Part shown: piece after piece, positions 31,336 to 41,864 of the stretch
Numbering within the stretch: position 1 is the first letter of the stretch
Layout of the letters: every line of letters begins with the position of its first letter
Assembly (NCBI RefSeq): GCF_025370935.1
Contig: NC_133481.1
Location: 16,151,033 to 16,215,032, forward strand
DNA: 64,000 nucleotides
From: Choristoneura fumiferana
Lineage: Eukaryota; Arthropoda; Insecta; Lepidoptera; Tortricidae
Reading direction: 5' to 3'
The notes under the pieces: model-generated
Seen by the model: the letters and a program-made list of their open reading frames with translations, nothing else
The model's database searches: none
Told to the model about the DNA's origin: nothing
Translations under genes and position numbers: made by a program

Positions 31336-32058
31336 TCAGTGCTTTCCATGATGGAAACCCCACTCCTTGCCATCGTGATGACCGCCCTTCTTGCCATGGT
31401 CATGGTGATGGTGATGGTGCTCCTCGTGTCCATGGTGCCCCTTGTGACCCTTGTGGTCTTCATCATAATGATGCTTGTCATGATGACCATGCTTGCCATG
31501 ATGGTGTTCGTGATGGCCGTGCTCATGATGACCGCCTTTCTTGTGATGGCCACCCTTCTTTTCGTGGTGTCCGTGGTGATGTCCGTGCTTGTGATGCTTG
31601 CCTTCATCATGATGGTCATCGTAGAAGTGATGGTCCTTGTGGAAGTGATCTTTGTGATATTTCTTGTGGTAACCGTCGGTTTTTTCGCCTTTGTCGTGAT
31701 GTTTGTGGTGGCCGTGTTTGCCTCCCTTGTGGTGATGTCCATGTTCGTGATGATGGCCGTGATGGTCGTGCTCATCGTGGTGTTTCTTGTGGCCGCCGCC
31801 GTGTTCGTGGTGGTGTTCGTGATGATGATGTTTGCCGTGGTCACCGTGGTCGCCTTTGTGGTGATGATGATGTCCTTTATGCCCTTTGTGTCCCTTTTCT
31901 CCGTGCTCGTGGTGATGATGGGCATGGTGTTCTTTGCCGCCTCCGGACTCATGGTGGTGGCCCTTGCTCTCTGCGGGGACGAGGTCCTGGGTCTGGTCGA
32001 TCTCCCGACCCCAGGCCGCCGCCAGACACACCAGTGCTACAGCTGCAACCAACTTCAT
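31336..32058 (-). CDS. secreted histidine-rich protein (probable cuticular or metal-binding)
   Basis: A single-exon gene of 240 aa. Residues 1-17 (MKLVAAVALVCLAAAWG) form a signal peptide with likely cleavage near Gly17, followed by a short acidic linker with little His (REIDQTQDLVPAES). The rest is low-complexity His/Gly/Lys/Glu/Asp sequence; by hand count about 93 of 240 residues are His (~39%), in runs of two to six. A less repetitive centre, about residues 128-150 (GYHKKYHKDHFHKD, then FYDDHHDEGKHHKHG), resembles the GxHKxYHKDexxKDxxFYDExHxxG type motif of insect secreted proteins assigned to DUF4779; that match is from memory. Insect proteins of this kind are found in cuticle, and dense His would bind Zn, Cu or Ni, but the function here is inferred. 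The strand is fixed by the signal peptide, the TATA box upstream and an ATTAAA downstream. Long open frames on the opposite strand (31320-32085) arise from the GTG/ATG-rich complement of His codons. Confidence 0.9.
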   Translation of the reverse strand: MKLVAAVALVCLAAAWGREIDQTQDLVPAESKGHHHESGGGKEHHAHHHHEHGEKGHKGHKGHHHHHKGDHGDHGKHHHHEHHHEHGGGHKKHHDEHDHHGHHHEHGHHHKGGKHGHHKHHDKGEKTDGYHKKYHKDHFHKDHHFYDDHHDEGKHHKHGHHHGHHEKKGGHHKKGGHHEHGHHEHHHGKHGHHDKHHYDEDHKGHKGHHGHEEHHHHHHDHGKKGGHHDGKEWGFHHGKH

Positions 32059-32101
32059 TGTTGGTTGAGTTTGTTTTGTGATTGATGACTGTAATTTTCT
32101 C

Positions 32102-32109
32102 TATTTATA
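32102..32109 (-). promoter_or_regulatory. TATA box of the histidine-rich gene
   Basis: On the - strand the sequence is CTATAAATAGAG, with the TATAAATA core at these positions, about 51 bp upstream of the ATG. Usual spacing would place transcription start near 32078-32085, giving a 5' UTR of only ~20-27 nt. This is the strong, compact promoter style common in highly expressed insect secretory and cuticle genes. Confidence 0.75.
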
Positions 32110-32644
32110 GTCTACATTGAGATGAAGAAAGCGTTCCGCAACTCAGGGACAAGGTTCAGTTGCATACTCATTCGGGCGCTGGACCGTTACAGATCGAAAT
32201 TGTGCAGTTTAATGATTTGTTCGAGTCATTGTTGCTCATTATTATATTTTGACATTCCTTTTATTTGATTTCAACAAAGCTCTTGTATTCAAAACTAAAT
32301 AAATAAGTTAAAAATATTAGGGAAATGCAAACAATTTCCTATTAACCATTATTTGAATAATAAAGTAAGGTATGTTGTGTACACGTTACTTGTGATCCAT
32401 TGCAGGGACAAATAACTGCAGCTTTAACCAATGTGTGTTATGCCAGTGATGACATATAGATATGAGACGGGGTGCTTCACTATAGGCCTTATAAATAGAC
32501 TCTGAGCTGCTTAGCGAGCTATGGACGGAGCCAGCTATGCTCGGGGTTTCCGGGGTTTCAGGGTCAACGCATAATCTGTTTATGATACGAAATGACGAAA
32601 ATACGTAGAAGAACGAGAATCACCAGCAACGCCAAGCAAATTAG
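32110..32644. other. upstream region of the histidine-rich gene
   Basis: AT-rich; beyond the TATA box no further control element can be named from sequence alone. Confidence 0.4.
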
Positions 32645-32846
32645 CTAGTTGAAGTGGCAATGGGCCGAAAAGTTCTGAAATGTAGACCGTGGATCGGGAA
32701 GCGTAGCGTAGGACGTCCACCAACGAGATGCAGTGTGGATGCAGGCTGCTTTCAACCGAAGCAACTGGAGGTTTATGGGGAGGCCTAATCCTAGATCAAG
32801 GTTAATGTCCAACATTACAGTGGACGTCCTATGGCTGATCATGATA
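32645..32846 (+). mobile_element. RTE-like LINE 3' tail fragment
   Basis: GTTGAAGTGGCAATGGGCCG, GTAGGACGTCCACCAACGAG, ATGCAGGCTGCTTTCAACCG and ACAGTGGACGTCCTATGGCT GATCATGAT: the decayed end of an ORF2 with its GAT tail. Confidence 0.65.
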
Positions 32847-32861
32847 ATGTAAAGCTAGCAA

Positions 32862-33284
32862 TGTTCCGTAACCCTATTACTAAGACTCCGCTGTCCGTCC
32901 GTCTGTCCATCTGTCTGTTCGTACCAGGCTGTATCTCATAAACCGTGATAGTTAGACAGTTGTAATTTTCACGCTATAACAACAAAATTAAAAACTAAAA
33001 ACAGAATAAAATAAATATTTAATGGGGGCTCCAATACAACAAACGTATTTTTTTGCCGTTTTTTGCTCGATATTAATAACGGCAACAGGTAGACGCTTAT
33101 TCATATAATATTTAGTAGTATACCTATTCACTTTAAAAACAAATAATTAAATTAAAAGAAAATAAATATTTAACGGGGCTCCCATACAACAAACGTGATT
33201 TTTTGCTAATGTCCAATGTTATATAGATAATGGTACGGAACCCTTCGTGCGCGAGTCCGACTCGCATTTGGCCGGCTTTTTATT
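32862..33284 (+). repeat. 'TAGGGTTCC'-type dispersed repeat with internal duplication
   Basis: Starts ATGTTCCGTAACCCTATTAC and ends GGTACGGAACCCTTCGTGCG...GACTCGCATTTGGCCGGC. AAATAAATATTTAAYGGGGG CTCC..ATACAACAAACGT occurs twice (33006-33055 and 33159-33206). Confidence 0.6.
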
Positions 33285-33756
33285 TCATTTTATAACGATC
33301 GTCAACAATGCACTTCACATTCTGTAGTTAATATAACAACAGATTTAAGGGTTTTGACCGCATCGCGATCGTGCAACAAACACAAACATTACCACTCGAC
33401 TGTTTACCAACCCTCGCATGGAGGACAAAACATTGCCGACTCCAATTTTTCCTTTTGTGCATAAAAGGAGAAATTTCACTGCATCACCCTGTCGAAATTT
33501 AATCAAAACAACAATGGCGATTTCCGCTGTCAGAGTCTAAGGGTGTTCGTTGCCCTATTCTAAAACTGCTCGGTGTTGTTAGTAGCAAAATATTTGCAGA
33601 AACCTAAGGTTACAAGTGGTTTTCTAGATCCAGTTTGTATTCGGTATTTATTTCCTAATTTCACAACAAAAGATTAACGTGACTGGCAAACAGATAACAT
33701 GCAGCCGAAACTACTGGATAAAAAAAGTTTAATTTTGATAAAAATGTGCCTTAGGA

Positions 33757-33936
33757 ATACCCCGGGAACTATGGATTTTTCCGGGATAAAACTATTCTGT
33801 GTCCTTTCTCGTGACCCAAACTACCTATCTGTAGGTAAGTATATCAAATTTCATCTAAATCCGATCAACAGTTAAGACGTGAAGTGGAAACAAAGAAACA
33901 GATTTACAATCTTTCGCATTTATAATATGAGTAGGA
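33757..33936 (-). mobile_element. Helitron-like fragment (5' part)
   Basis: The - strand starts TCCTACTCATATTATAAATG, CGAAAG, then the family body to CCGGGAAAAATCCATAGTTC. It lacks the 3' CTAG end. Confidence 0.45.
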
Positions 33937-36427
33937 TGTGTAAGCCGCAAAAGTATTGAAATCTTCCGCGGAATATTAGACGCAAAATAAAATCCCATAA
34001 GCGCCTACACGAAACATAATCCGTTTGATCCACAAACTCGTTGCTATTTATAAGAATCAGGCGCCCAACAAAGAGGCTTTTACGGCCATAGGGGACGAAC
34101 CGTGAAGTTTTCAACTAGGCAAATATTTTTTCAAGTTATAAAACTAAATGTTTGCATACTCCACTTGCACTTAGAATTTGAGGGATTCAAGAGTATTAGG
34201 AACGTACTTTTTTTATCGAAAATCTTTTAGTCAAATGGCTTGTTGAAAGTTTTCTTAGATGTCTTGATTTATAATATTTTAAAGTCGCTGCAATGTGGTT
34301 AAACGTCGATGTAGTTATAGAAATATATTATCGTTGTGATAAAGTCCTAAATTTGGTATTAGCTGGTATGCATCAGTTGGTAGGTATAATTTGAGAATTT
34401 AGTAGAAAGTTGGACTCGACGTAGATGATATTCTACAGATGGCTGGTAATTTTATCGTACAATAAAATTCTTTAGGGAGCGTTGTAACAGCATCAACAGC
34501 TAATAAGTTTCTTCATCATTCATCATCATCATACCCGCCGTAAGATGTCCACTGTTGGCCATAGGCCTCCTGCGCAGACCTTCCGTTGCTTCGGTTGAAA
34601 GTAGGCTAAATCCACCGTGAACCCGCGACTTTAACCAGGTCATCCCACCATTTTTATCAGGAGCTTGTGTAATATGCCACAGTGTACTTATACAGCCAGA
34701 AAATAAACAGAAAATAGTGTATCTTAAAAATAATATTTCAGAAGCCTTATTAGATTAGTTTGTCTGGACGCCCCTTTTAAGGACAAATATACGCCCCGAG
34801 AATTTAAGGACAAGTTGTATTTTAGAAATACATAATTATTGTTTATCCAAATAATTAAAAACTGCGTCTACTTACAAAGTGTGAACTAAATATCGTAAAG
34901 AATTATCGCCATGTTCTTTTATGATCAATATAAACGTAATCACAAAATGCATAAAGTATCAATCATTTGATTTGGTCCAGTTATAAGTTAAGATAAAAAG
35001 AGAGCTAAAAGATTATTTACTAAATATAGGTAACTTTTTTTTTACAATAGTTAAGGACCCGACCCGATTACAGTTCACGATTATATTCAATAAACTTCAC
35101 GAAGTAGATAACCAGAATAACCTAATTGAAATAGGAATAAGATCCATCCATACAACTTCTACCTCAAAACCTCGTAACAAAGCCGCTTTACCATCCAGCT
35201 ATCCTAATATAACTTCTTATTCCATTATCCGTAGAGTAAAGTTTAATAAAAGGACGAGGAAAAAGTCGTCAACTCAACAGAATCGTAAATAGAGATATGT
35301 CGTGGGTTCAGGCCCTGATTTGTCACGTCTTATCTCCGGGTACTCTTCCTCTCGTTTCGGATAAATCATTCGTACAATTCGTGACGGAATCCAAATACGT
35401 CCCGGCCCCACCTCTACCCCTCTAGGGCAAGGCATAGTAAAACTTGCAAAAACAGTACGAAATTTAATGTATAAGCTAAAATCTCAAAAAAAAACAAGGC
35501 CAACGGAGAACGAACGTAACTTTAAAATAAAACATCATTGGTATTGTATTATACCTATTGTATAACTCTTTATTGCACATAAAACGCATGAAATTAACAG
35601 ATAACAAGAGATTAACACTTCACTTGAAGATTTGTCGGGCCAACTGTTTTTTAAGTTTTGATATTCGCAATTCTTAACATCAAAACTCATAGTAATTTTC
35701 TTTAAGCCTAGAATTAAGTCAGAGAAGTTTTGTAGTAGCGACAAATTGTGTTTTACAATTTTGTGCGTAACGCACTTACTTAGTGATGTGTACTTGGAAG
35801 GTTATTTGATTGTTATATGCTTTAAGATTTATTGTACTATTAGGATAATGTAGCCTTATTTCAATGAATTTCAGTTTTCTGTCGTTCAGCAGTTTCGAAG
35901 ATTATGTACCTTCTACGTACAAACACAAAACTTTTATATTTATCATAATTAGTTTAAATTGATGCATTTCACATAAAACGATAAAGCACCTGCAATGATC
36001 CTTGTTCTAGTATAATCTCTGTAGCACGTGCTGTATGATATATCTAATACCAAAATGTTGATGAGTCGCTAGTGTTTTTCTTTTTCGATAAATGTATACA
36101 TACCTACTGTCACAGGATTCGTCTTAAAATTCCTACTGTTTTTATAATATTCACTGTTGTAGGGGAGAAATAAGTTTTCTGTGACACCACTTATTACCCT
36201 GGAAGGTGGGGTGAGGGCACACTTGAGCATTTTGTTTAAGTGTTTATAGCCATCGGTGTTTAGTGCCGGTGTGTATTTAATGTAGCAATTGAATTTCAAG
36301 ATACAAGTTAGACTGTCCTCAAAAGTAAATTGTTATTTATCCAAAGACTTTATCACTAGTCAAAGTTAAACGTCTGTCTCAAAACCTTTACAAATCAATT
36401 TCTACACCTCCTTAAATTACCCCTAAA
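33937..36427. other. intergenic stretch; one LINE tail, otherwise nothing
   Basis: Apart from the RTE-like tail at 34513-34648, no gene or repeat is recognised. Short open frames (33920-34114, 35535-35744, 36069-36299) lack motifs. Confidence 0.45.
34513..34648 (-). mobile_element. RTE-like LINE 3' tail fragment
   Basis: CATTCATCATCATCATACCC, TAAGATGTCCACTGTTGGCC, ATAGGCCTCC and TTTAACCAGGTCATCCCACC are the usual landmarks in inverse orientation. Confidence 0.65.
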
Positions 36428-36442
36428 CCTAGACCTTCATTT

Positions 36443-36731
36443 CCATCTCAGCCTATATACGTCCCACTGCTGGGCACAGGCCTCCTCTCAGAACAAGAGG
36501 GCTTGGGCCATAGTTCCCACGCGGGCCCAGTGCGGATTGGGAACTTCACACGCACCATTGAATTGCTTCGCAGGTTTGTGCAGGTTTCCTAACACATTAA
36601 TTCCGCACATTAATTTCGAAAAACTCAGAGGTGCGAGCCGGGGTTTGAACCCACAGCCCTCTGCTTGAGAGGCGATAGGTCAAACCACTAGGCCACCACG
36701 GCCTACCTAGACTTAGCCTAGACTAGCCTAG
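36443..36731 (-). mobile_element. SINE-A copy with 15-bp imperfect target duplication
   Basis: CCTAGACCTTCATTT (36428-36442) and CCTAGACTTTCATTT (36732-36746) flank it. Head GGCCGTGGTGGCCTAGTGGT with both A and B boxes (CTGTGGGTTCAAACCCCGGC); ~35 bp of the middle (CACGATG...GTAAATTT) is missing. Repeated CCTAGAC/CCTAG units follow the head side. Confidence 0.8.
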
Positions 36732-36821
36732 CCTAGACTTTCATTTAATTGTTGGTAAAGTTTGTAAGAATATCATGAAATATAATCTTGTCAGCTTAGA
36801 AGATGTCTTCCCACCTGAACC

Positions 36822-37388
36822 TGGACAACGTATGCAAAACAAGAGCGTCGGTTAAACTCCTTCTACATGCGCTGTCTGCGTAGGATCCTGGGTATTTCAT
36901 GGCAAGACAGGGTCACCAACGAGAGGGTTCTAGAAATTGCACAGCCGCCTAGCCTAATCGTTCTTCTCAAACAGAGGCTAGGGCACGTGCATAGAATGGA
37001 GCCCTCTCGATTACCGCGTCATGTCATGCTCGGCGCAGTGGCCAATGCCAAGAGAAACGTCGGGAGACCTTTGCTCAGATTTAAGAACTGCGCTAAGTGA
37101 GACATGGCCGCCTTCAAAATTGACCACCTTGACTGGGAATTGTTGGCGGAGAAACGCACAGATTGGCGCGGACGTGTATTGGAGGGTCGCAAGTATTGCG
37201 ATGAGGCCTGGCTCAAGGTACTTGCTGACAAGAGACAGAAACGACACCAAGGCGGTTCTGCACCAACATCCGCAGATTTCTCTTGTCTGGCCTGTGGGCG
37301 AACATGTCGCTCTCGCATCGGTCTGGTCAGTCACCAAAGACGTTGTGCACAGGCGCCATGCCAAAATTCGTCTGGAACAAACGCGTAG
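36822..37388 (+). pseudogene. non-LTR retrotransposon ORF2 C-terminal region with one in-frame stop
   Basis: The + frame reads WTTYAKQERRLNSFYMRCLR, RILGISWQDRVTNERVLEIA, then ...HRMEPSRLPRHVMLGAV, NVGRPLLRF and, after a single TGA at 37098-37100 in the same frame, ...DWELLAEKRTDWRGRV, AWLKVLADKRQKRH and a C2HC-like finger CLACGRTCRSRIGLVSHQRR-C. These are the thumb/tail and terminal zinc-finger regions of insect non-LTR polyproteins (clade not certain). 5' truncated; otherwise open over ~189 codons. Confidence 0.85.
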
Positions 37389-37649
37389 GTCTGATGAGAA
37401 GATGTCTTGATTTTTGAAGAAATGCAGATTCTTTTTTTTTATCTTTGTAATATAGTGAAGAAAACTATTAATGAAAGAATTTCTAAAATAGATTCAGAAA
37501 CATTCGTTACATGTGGCAACTCTTCTGAAGTCCACTCTGCAATATTAAATTGCGAATGTTTCAGGCTGGTCATTAGTTGTTTTAGGGATTAATATTTATT
37601 TAAACAATGAGTTTTTACATAAAAATAAAAACACATAAAATTAACTAAA

Positions 37650-37926
37650 ACGGGTTTCCTCTTCCAAAGGCAGCGCAGCGCGGGGCATTGTACGTAAGAT
37701 GCTGGCGGCGTTGCCTCGTTGCACTGCAAGGCTCAGTCTTTGGGCGAAGAAAAAGCCTGCTCTTTGGTCGCCAGAGACGCCGATTTTAGTGGTCGCCCTA
37801 CCGCGGGTGTTAGCAGGTGTCCCCACTCCAGGACTCTCCTCGCCCAAGGACTGTGGTCCATTCTAGCAATATGTCCTGCCGTCTCCAGTTTCTGCGTTCT
37901 ATTTCTGTTATTACCGTCATTCATTT
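37650..37926 (-). pseudogene. second non-LTR ORF2 C-terminal fragment
   Basis: On the - strand: RNRTQKLETAGHIARMDHSP, WARRVLEWGHLLTPAVGRPL, resembling WxGHIARMDxxRWxxxVLEW...GRP of RTE-like ORF2, followed in a shifted frame by TKEQAFSSPKD. It is a different subfamily from 14693-14933. Confidence 0.65.
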
Positions 37927-38739
37927 TAGTCTTCTGCCTGATAAACTCGTTTTTTTTTTCGGTCCGGAAGGTGTATTCCGAGCATTATAATGAATAATAA
38001 TTATATTATTGAACATATTCGTAATCATCTGTATTTAATCGGTTTGCCTTTGTCTTTATGTCTGTGCACGCAACCTTACCAGCTCCACTTGGTCCCGTTT
38101 TATCGTCTCAATGGCAATGGATTGATTCTCAACAGAGTGGTAAGGGGACCCATTAGGTGCTTTTTATTGAGGACTCCAGCTCGCACTGGACCGCATATAA
38201 ATTGCTACATTGTTATGGGTCCAAGTAAGGTCATATTTTACTAAGGTGCTTTTATTCCGTAAACGGGGTTATTCCATTTATTTAAAATTTCTCCTAAACG
38301 TGTTGATGTTTAACCACTGGCAGCACTTAAATGGACGCCCCATTTACCGCTCCTCGCGTCTCTCCAGATGATGCGAGGCGCTGACATCGGTTGGACGTGC
38401 ATATATATTTTTTTGGGTCGAGTGCATTTTCGTGCCAAAAAGTTAAATACGAAATAACCCCAACACCGCTAACTCTAAAACCTGATAAGTTACAAGATTG
38501 AACTATTAATGTTATGACAAATAATCGTTTTTTGCGAATGACTGTGTCAGTCTAAAAGGCCTAGCTATAGTTTAATTTTTTTTCCCGAATTACCCCTTTA
38601 GGGGTTATTCCAGTGAAGTGATTCCCGAAATAACCCCAGCTTACTTTAGTATGGTAATTGTCTGAGGTATTCAAACTTTCAACTTTTCAAGATTTACATT
38701 TTTTTATTTGTGGTGCCAACCTCCATCTATGGACCCCAA

Positions 38740-39360
38740 GCCAACCTTACCTGCCCGTGGTGCACCCTGCCGTCTGACAGACTGGGCTCTGGCAGCTGGC
38801 TGATTGCGGCATAGCGCAGCCAAAATCGGCACAGTTAAGTCCCCGGGCCCCGGATGGGCTGCAGCATCGGCGGTGCAATAAACTGTGCCCTACGATCGCC
38901 AACTCGCATGCCCAGTGTGGGGATTATGGGCAAACCCCTACCAGAATTAAGCGCACGGCAAAGAGATGGCCCCCAGTTCCCGGTCGCCCCGCTATTCCTT
39001 GTCATAGTAGCGTTCATGGTAACGGTAGGGCAGAGGATGCTAAGAATCCCGGTCGATCCAAGGCTACCTAAGTAAACTGACCCTGGCTACCTAGAACGGA
39101 CGGACTTTTAGGACTCTTCTAGCGCAGTTGGAAGTGGAGCTGGAGAACATAAGGGTGGCATATTCAGGAGTTAAGTGAAATACATAAAGAGGGCACCATC
39201 ATCTTAGACTCGGGCCACCTTCTGTACTTCCGCGAGGATGATCAAACATCACAGGGTGGCGTAGGGTTCCTTGTTAATAGATCCCTCTCTAACAACATTA
39301 AAGAGATCTCCAGTGTGTCGAACAGGGTAGCGTACCTGATACTTCGGCTATCAAAACGAT
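38740..39360 (+). pseudogene. LINE 5' region with endonuclease-domain start, broken
   Basis: 38740-39075 is GC-rich 5' sequence with a 73-codon frame (38854-39075). From ~39085 the polyprotein begins: LTLAT, stop, NGRTFRTLLAQLEVELENI, then after an extra base the next frame WHIQELSEIHKEG, then LLYFREDDQTSQGGVGFLVN, ISSVSNRVAYLILRLSKR. This is the N-terminal part of an APE-type endonuclease as in RTE-like LINEs. It carries one stop and one frameshift and is cut at ~39360. Confidence 0.75.
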
Positions 39361-39380
39361 GTAGCATGAACTTTATTTAG

Positions 39381-39600
39381 TTGCTTGCATACTTGCTTCT
39401 TTGAAATGATTATGGTTCACGCGAGCGAACATGCTCACTTGCAAGCTTGCTTAAATGTTTGCTTGCATGCTTGCTTGCTTGCATACTTGCTTGCAAGCTA
39501 GCTTAAATGATTGCTTAAATGCTTGCTAGCATGCTTGCTTGATTGCTTGCTTCATTGAATGTTTATGATTCACGCGAGCGTAGCCGCGGGTAAAATCTAG
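39381..39600 (+). repeat. TTGC-rich tetranucleotide block with Helitron-like end
   Basis: 39381-39552 is built of CTTGCTTGCATGCTTGC-like units with point changes. It is bracketed by TATGGTTCACGCGAGCG (39411-39427) and TATGATTCACGCGAGCG (39564-39580). The right copy continues TAGCCGCGGGTAAAATCTAG|T, the terminal signature of the Helitron-like family. Confidence 0.6.
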
Positions 39601-40260
39601 TTCAAAATATTAAAGTGACATGGCATTTCTAATTGTTTTATATACTTACTAGTATATTCCCGCGGCTTCGCTCCTCTCCCCCTATTCTGCTATTCGGGGC
39701 GGAGACAAAATCTACAATCCACACATCAAAGATCATAATAATCTGTCCAGCTGTTCAAGAGTTATAAATGGTGTAACTAATCCAGCTTTGTTCTATAATA
39801 TATGTAGATTTAATATTCCTTTGCGGCAAATTTTGAGAACCACATTGCGTTTGTGGGGTTATTTCGGAATACAGATATTGAAAAAATCTGTAACTGTGGA
39901 TATTACTAACGAAATAAAAAATAAAAATGAATGGGGTAATTTCAGCCTAAAAAGAAATATGAACCTTGAGCCAAATTATAATAAAGTCCACCTTTCAATA
40001 ACACGCAGAATAACCCCGCTATATTCCGAAATAGCCCCTGTGCAAAAAAAATAAGTAACTAGTTTTTGAATACCAATATTTCCATAAATCGATCATATTT
40101 TAGAAACTTTTTTATATAGTATATAAGATCGATTAGTGGAAACGACAGAAATATCCTAAGACTTTAAATATAATTTACCAACTCGGAGTAATTAACGAAA
40201 TTACAAACGTCATGTCAACTCATCAAAAATCCACGTGGAATTACCCCAAAGCACCTTACT

Positions 40261-41035
40261 TTTTTACAGTATTTTTCCTACCCTTTGCTCCAAATTTCTT
40301 TCAGTTTTATGAAAATCACGATTGACTAGAATATTTTTGAATCCATAAAAAGCCCGGTTTCAATTGATTCGTAAGCTTCGTAAGAGTAGTATTCGATTTT
40401 TTTTTATCTACATGACTAAGCGAACGCTCAGTACTTTTAATCTGTCATCTCCCAGGATAACAGGATCAAAGGAATTTGGGCACAAATTTGTGCCTCTGGG
40501 AGAGGACAGGTTAATAGGTAAAGTAAAGGTAGTCAAATTATTCTATACATTAACAAAAAATGCTCTAAGGAAATGTTTCTCAAAGTTAAAAGTGCATTAG
40601 ATCGACTCCGAGACTCAAAATGCCTGTAAGTCTAGATTATTGTATGTAAGTCAGTACGTTAGAGACTATTTGTAAAATTACTCGTTTAGGTAGACAGGTA
40701 TACTTTAGTATACTTAAAGACAAATTAAATGAGATAAATCAGTTAGTGATAAACAAAGTCAGACAATAATTGTTGCAACTAATTGGTATTTTTGTGAATT
40801 CTCACACTCTCCGATTGTAAAATTGAAAATATATCGCAAAGAAAACCGTGGTAAAACTTTCATTCAAAGTAAATAGCGTATTCGTAAAATGTTTGACAAC
40901 CACGTACAGCGTGTTACTGGATTTTCATTGAACTTTTTCGACGGTAAATTTCGAATATTGTATTAGACGTTACAAAAATTGGGGAGAAAGTCAGCGCAAA
41001 CTTTTATTGCGTTAAAAAAAGTTGTCTTGTATTTT
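40261..41035. other. intergenic stretch, small hairpin only
   Basis: CTGTCATCTCCCAG (40442-40455) pairs with CTGGGAGAGGACAG (40496-40509), one mismatch. No gene seen. Confidence 0.4.
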
Positions 41036-41036
41036 T

Positions 41037-41244
41037 AACCCCGACGCAAAAAAGGGGTGTTATAAGTTTGACCGGTATGTGTGTCTGTCTGTGGCACCGT
41101 AGCTCTTAAACTGGTGAACCGATTTTAATGCGGTATTTTATTTGAAAGCAGGTTTTCTAGCGATGGTTCTTAGACATGTTTTATCAAAATTGGTTTAGCT
41201 GTTTTAGAGATATTTAACTTTGAAATGACAATGTCGGGGGTTTG
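41037..41244 (-). repeat. 'CCCCCGAC' dispersed repeat, inverse copy
   Basis: AACCCCGACGCAAAAAAGGG at the left and ATGACAATGTCGGGGGTT at the right: the ends are themselves inverted. Same family as 27600-27774. Confidence 0.6.
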
Positions 41245-41864
41245 CCAATTTTTTGTTGGTTATGTTATTTTATTTAATTTATTTTTTAATTTATTTATTT
41301 GCTTTTATTATACTAGTATAAACAGGTTTCCTTTTAAAGTAATACCTTTTCACTTCACTTGCTCGTAGACTTCTTATTAACGCTGAATGACTTGAAGATG
41401 ACATAAAACGACTTTTTTTGCTTTAGTGGACAAAGCAAAATCTTCGTCTAAAGCTAAAGCCACGGATAATAAAAAATTATAAAGTGAAGTTTTTTTTAAT
41501 AATAAGTATTATTGTTATTCATGTTTTAAAGTGACAAGACTAAATAATTTGAATTAGTTGTAATAGAAACAACAATGTAAATATAATAAAACATTATACA
41601 GTTTACGAACATTTATTTGCAATGTAGATGTTTTTTTCTTTAACTCCTCGTACTCCAAGTGAAAATCAGTCTATTATTATGTAACTTTTTAATAAAACCC
41701 CTTTTACCCTCCAGTTAACTATCAACCATCTCCGGCGGCTCGAGTGGATATAAACGTGTCAGGTTGAATAGTGTATAATCTACTATTTTAAATGAAATTA
41801 CATTTTATATCTCATACAATATTTTTAGGTAGAATAACACTAAGTAAGATTGGTTTTTGGAATC

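Larger units (their letters stand above)
38242..40258. mobile_element. 2-kb unclassified element with clustered GGGGTTATTYC motifs
   Basis: Ends are inverted: TAAGGTGCTTT at 38242-38252 and AAAGCACCTTA at 40248-40258. GGGG(T)TWATTYC-type motifs sit at 38265, 38451, 38587, 38601, 38627 (left) and 39855, 39933, 40008, 40028, 40237 (right), in both orientations, and were not noticed elsewhere in the window. The middle is occupied by a LINE 5' fragment and a Helitron-like stub. No transposase is recognisable. Confidence 0.5.

Noticed and set aside
31320..32085. Two ~250-codon open frames on the + strand and a 218-codon alternative - frame over the histidine-rich gene
   Set aside because: They are mirror artefacts of the His-codon-rich sequence (Val/Met/Asp- or Thr/Ile-rich translations) with no start context, signal or family resemblance.
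37011..37410. Open frames of 94-129 codons on both strands
   Set aside because: Only the frame carrying the WELLAEKRTDW and zinc-finger segments is coding; the others are shadows of the LINE fragment.
38835..39075. Frames in the LINE 5' region considered as host genes
   Set aside because: They are directly followed by the endonuclease start, so they are LINE leader sequence or at most an ORF1 remnant.
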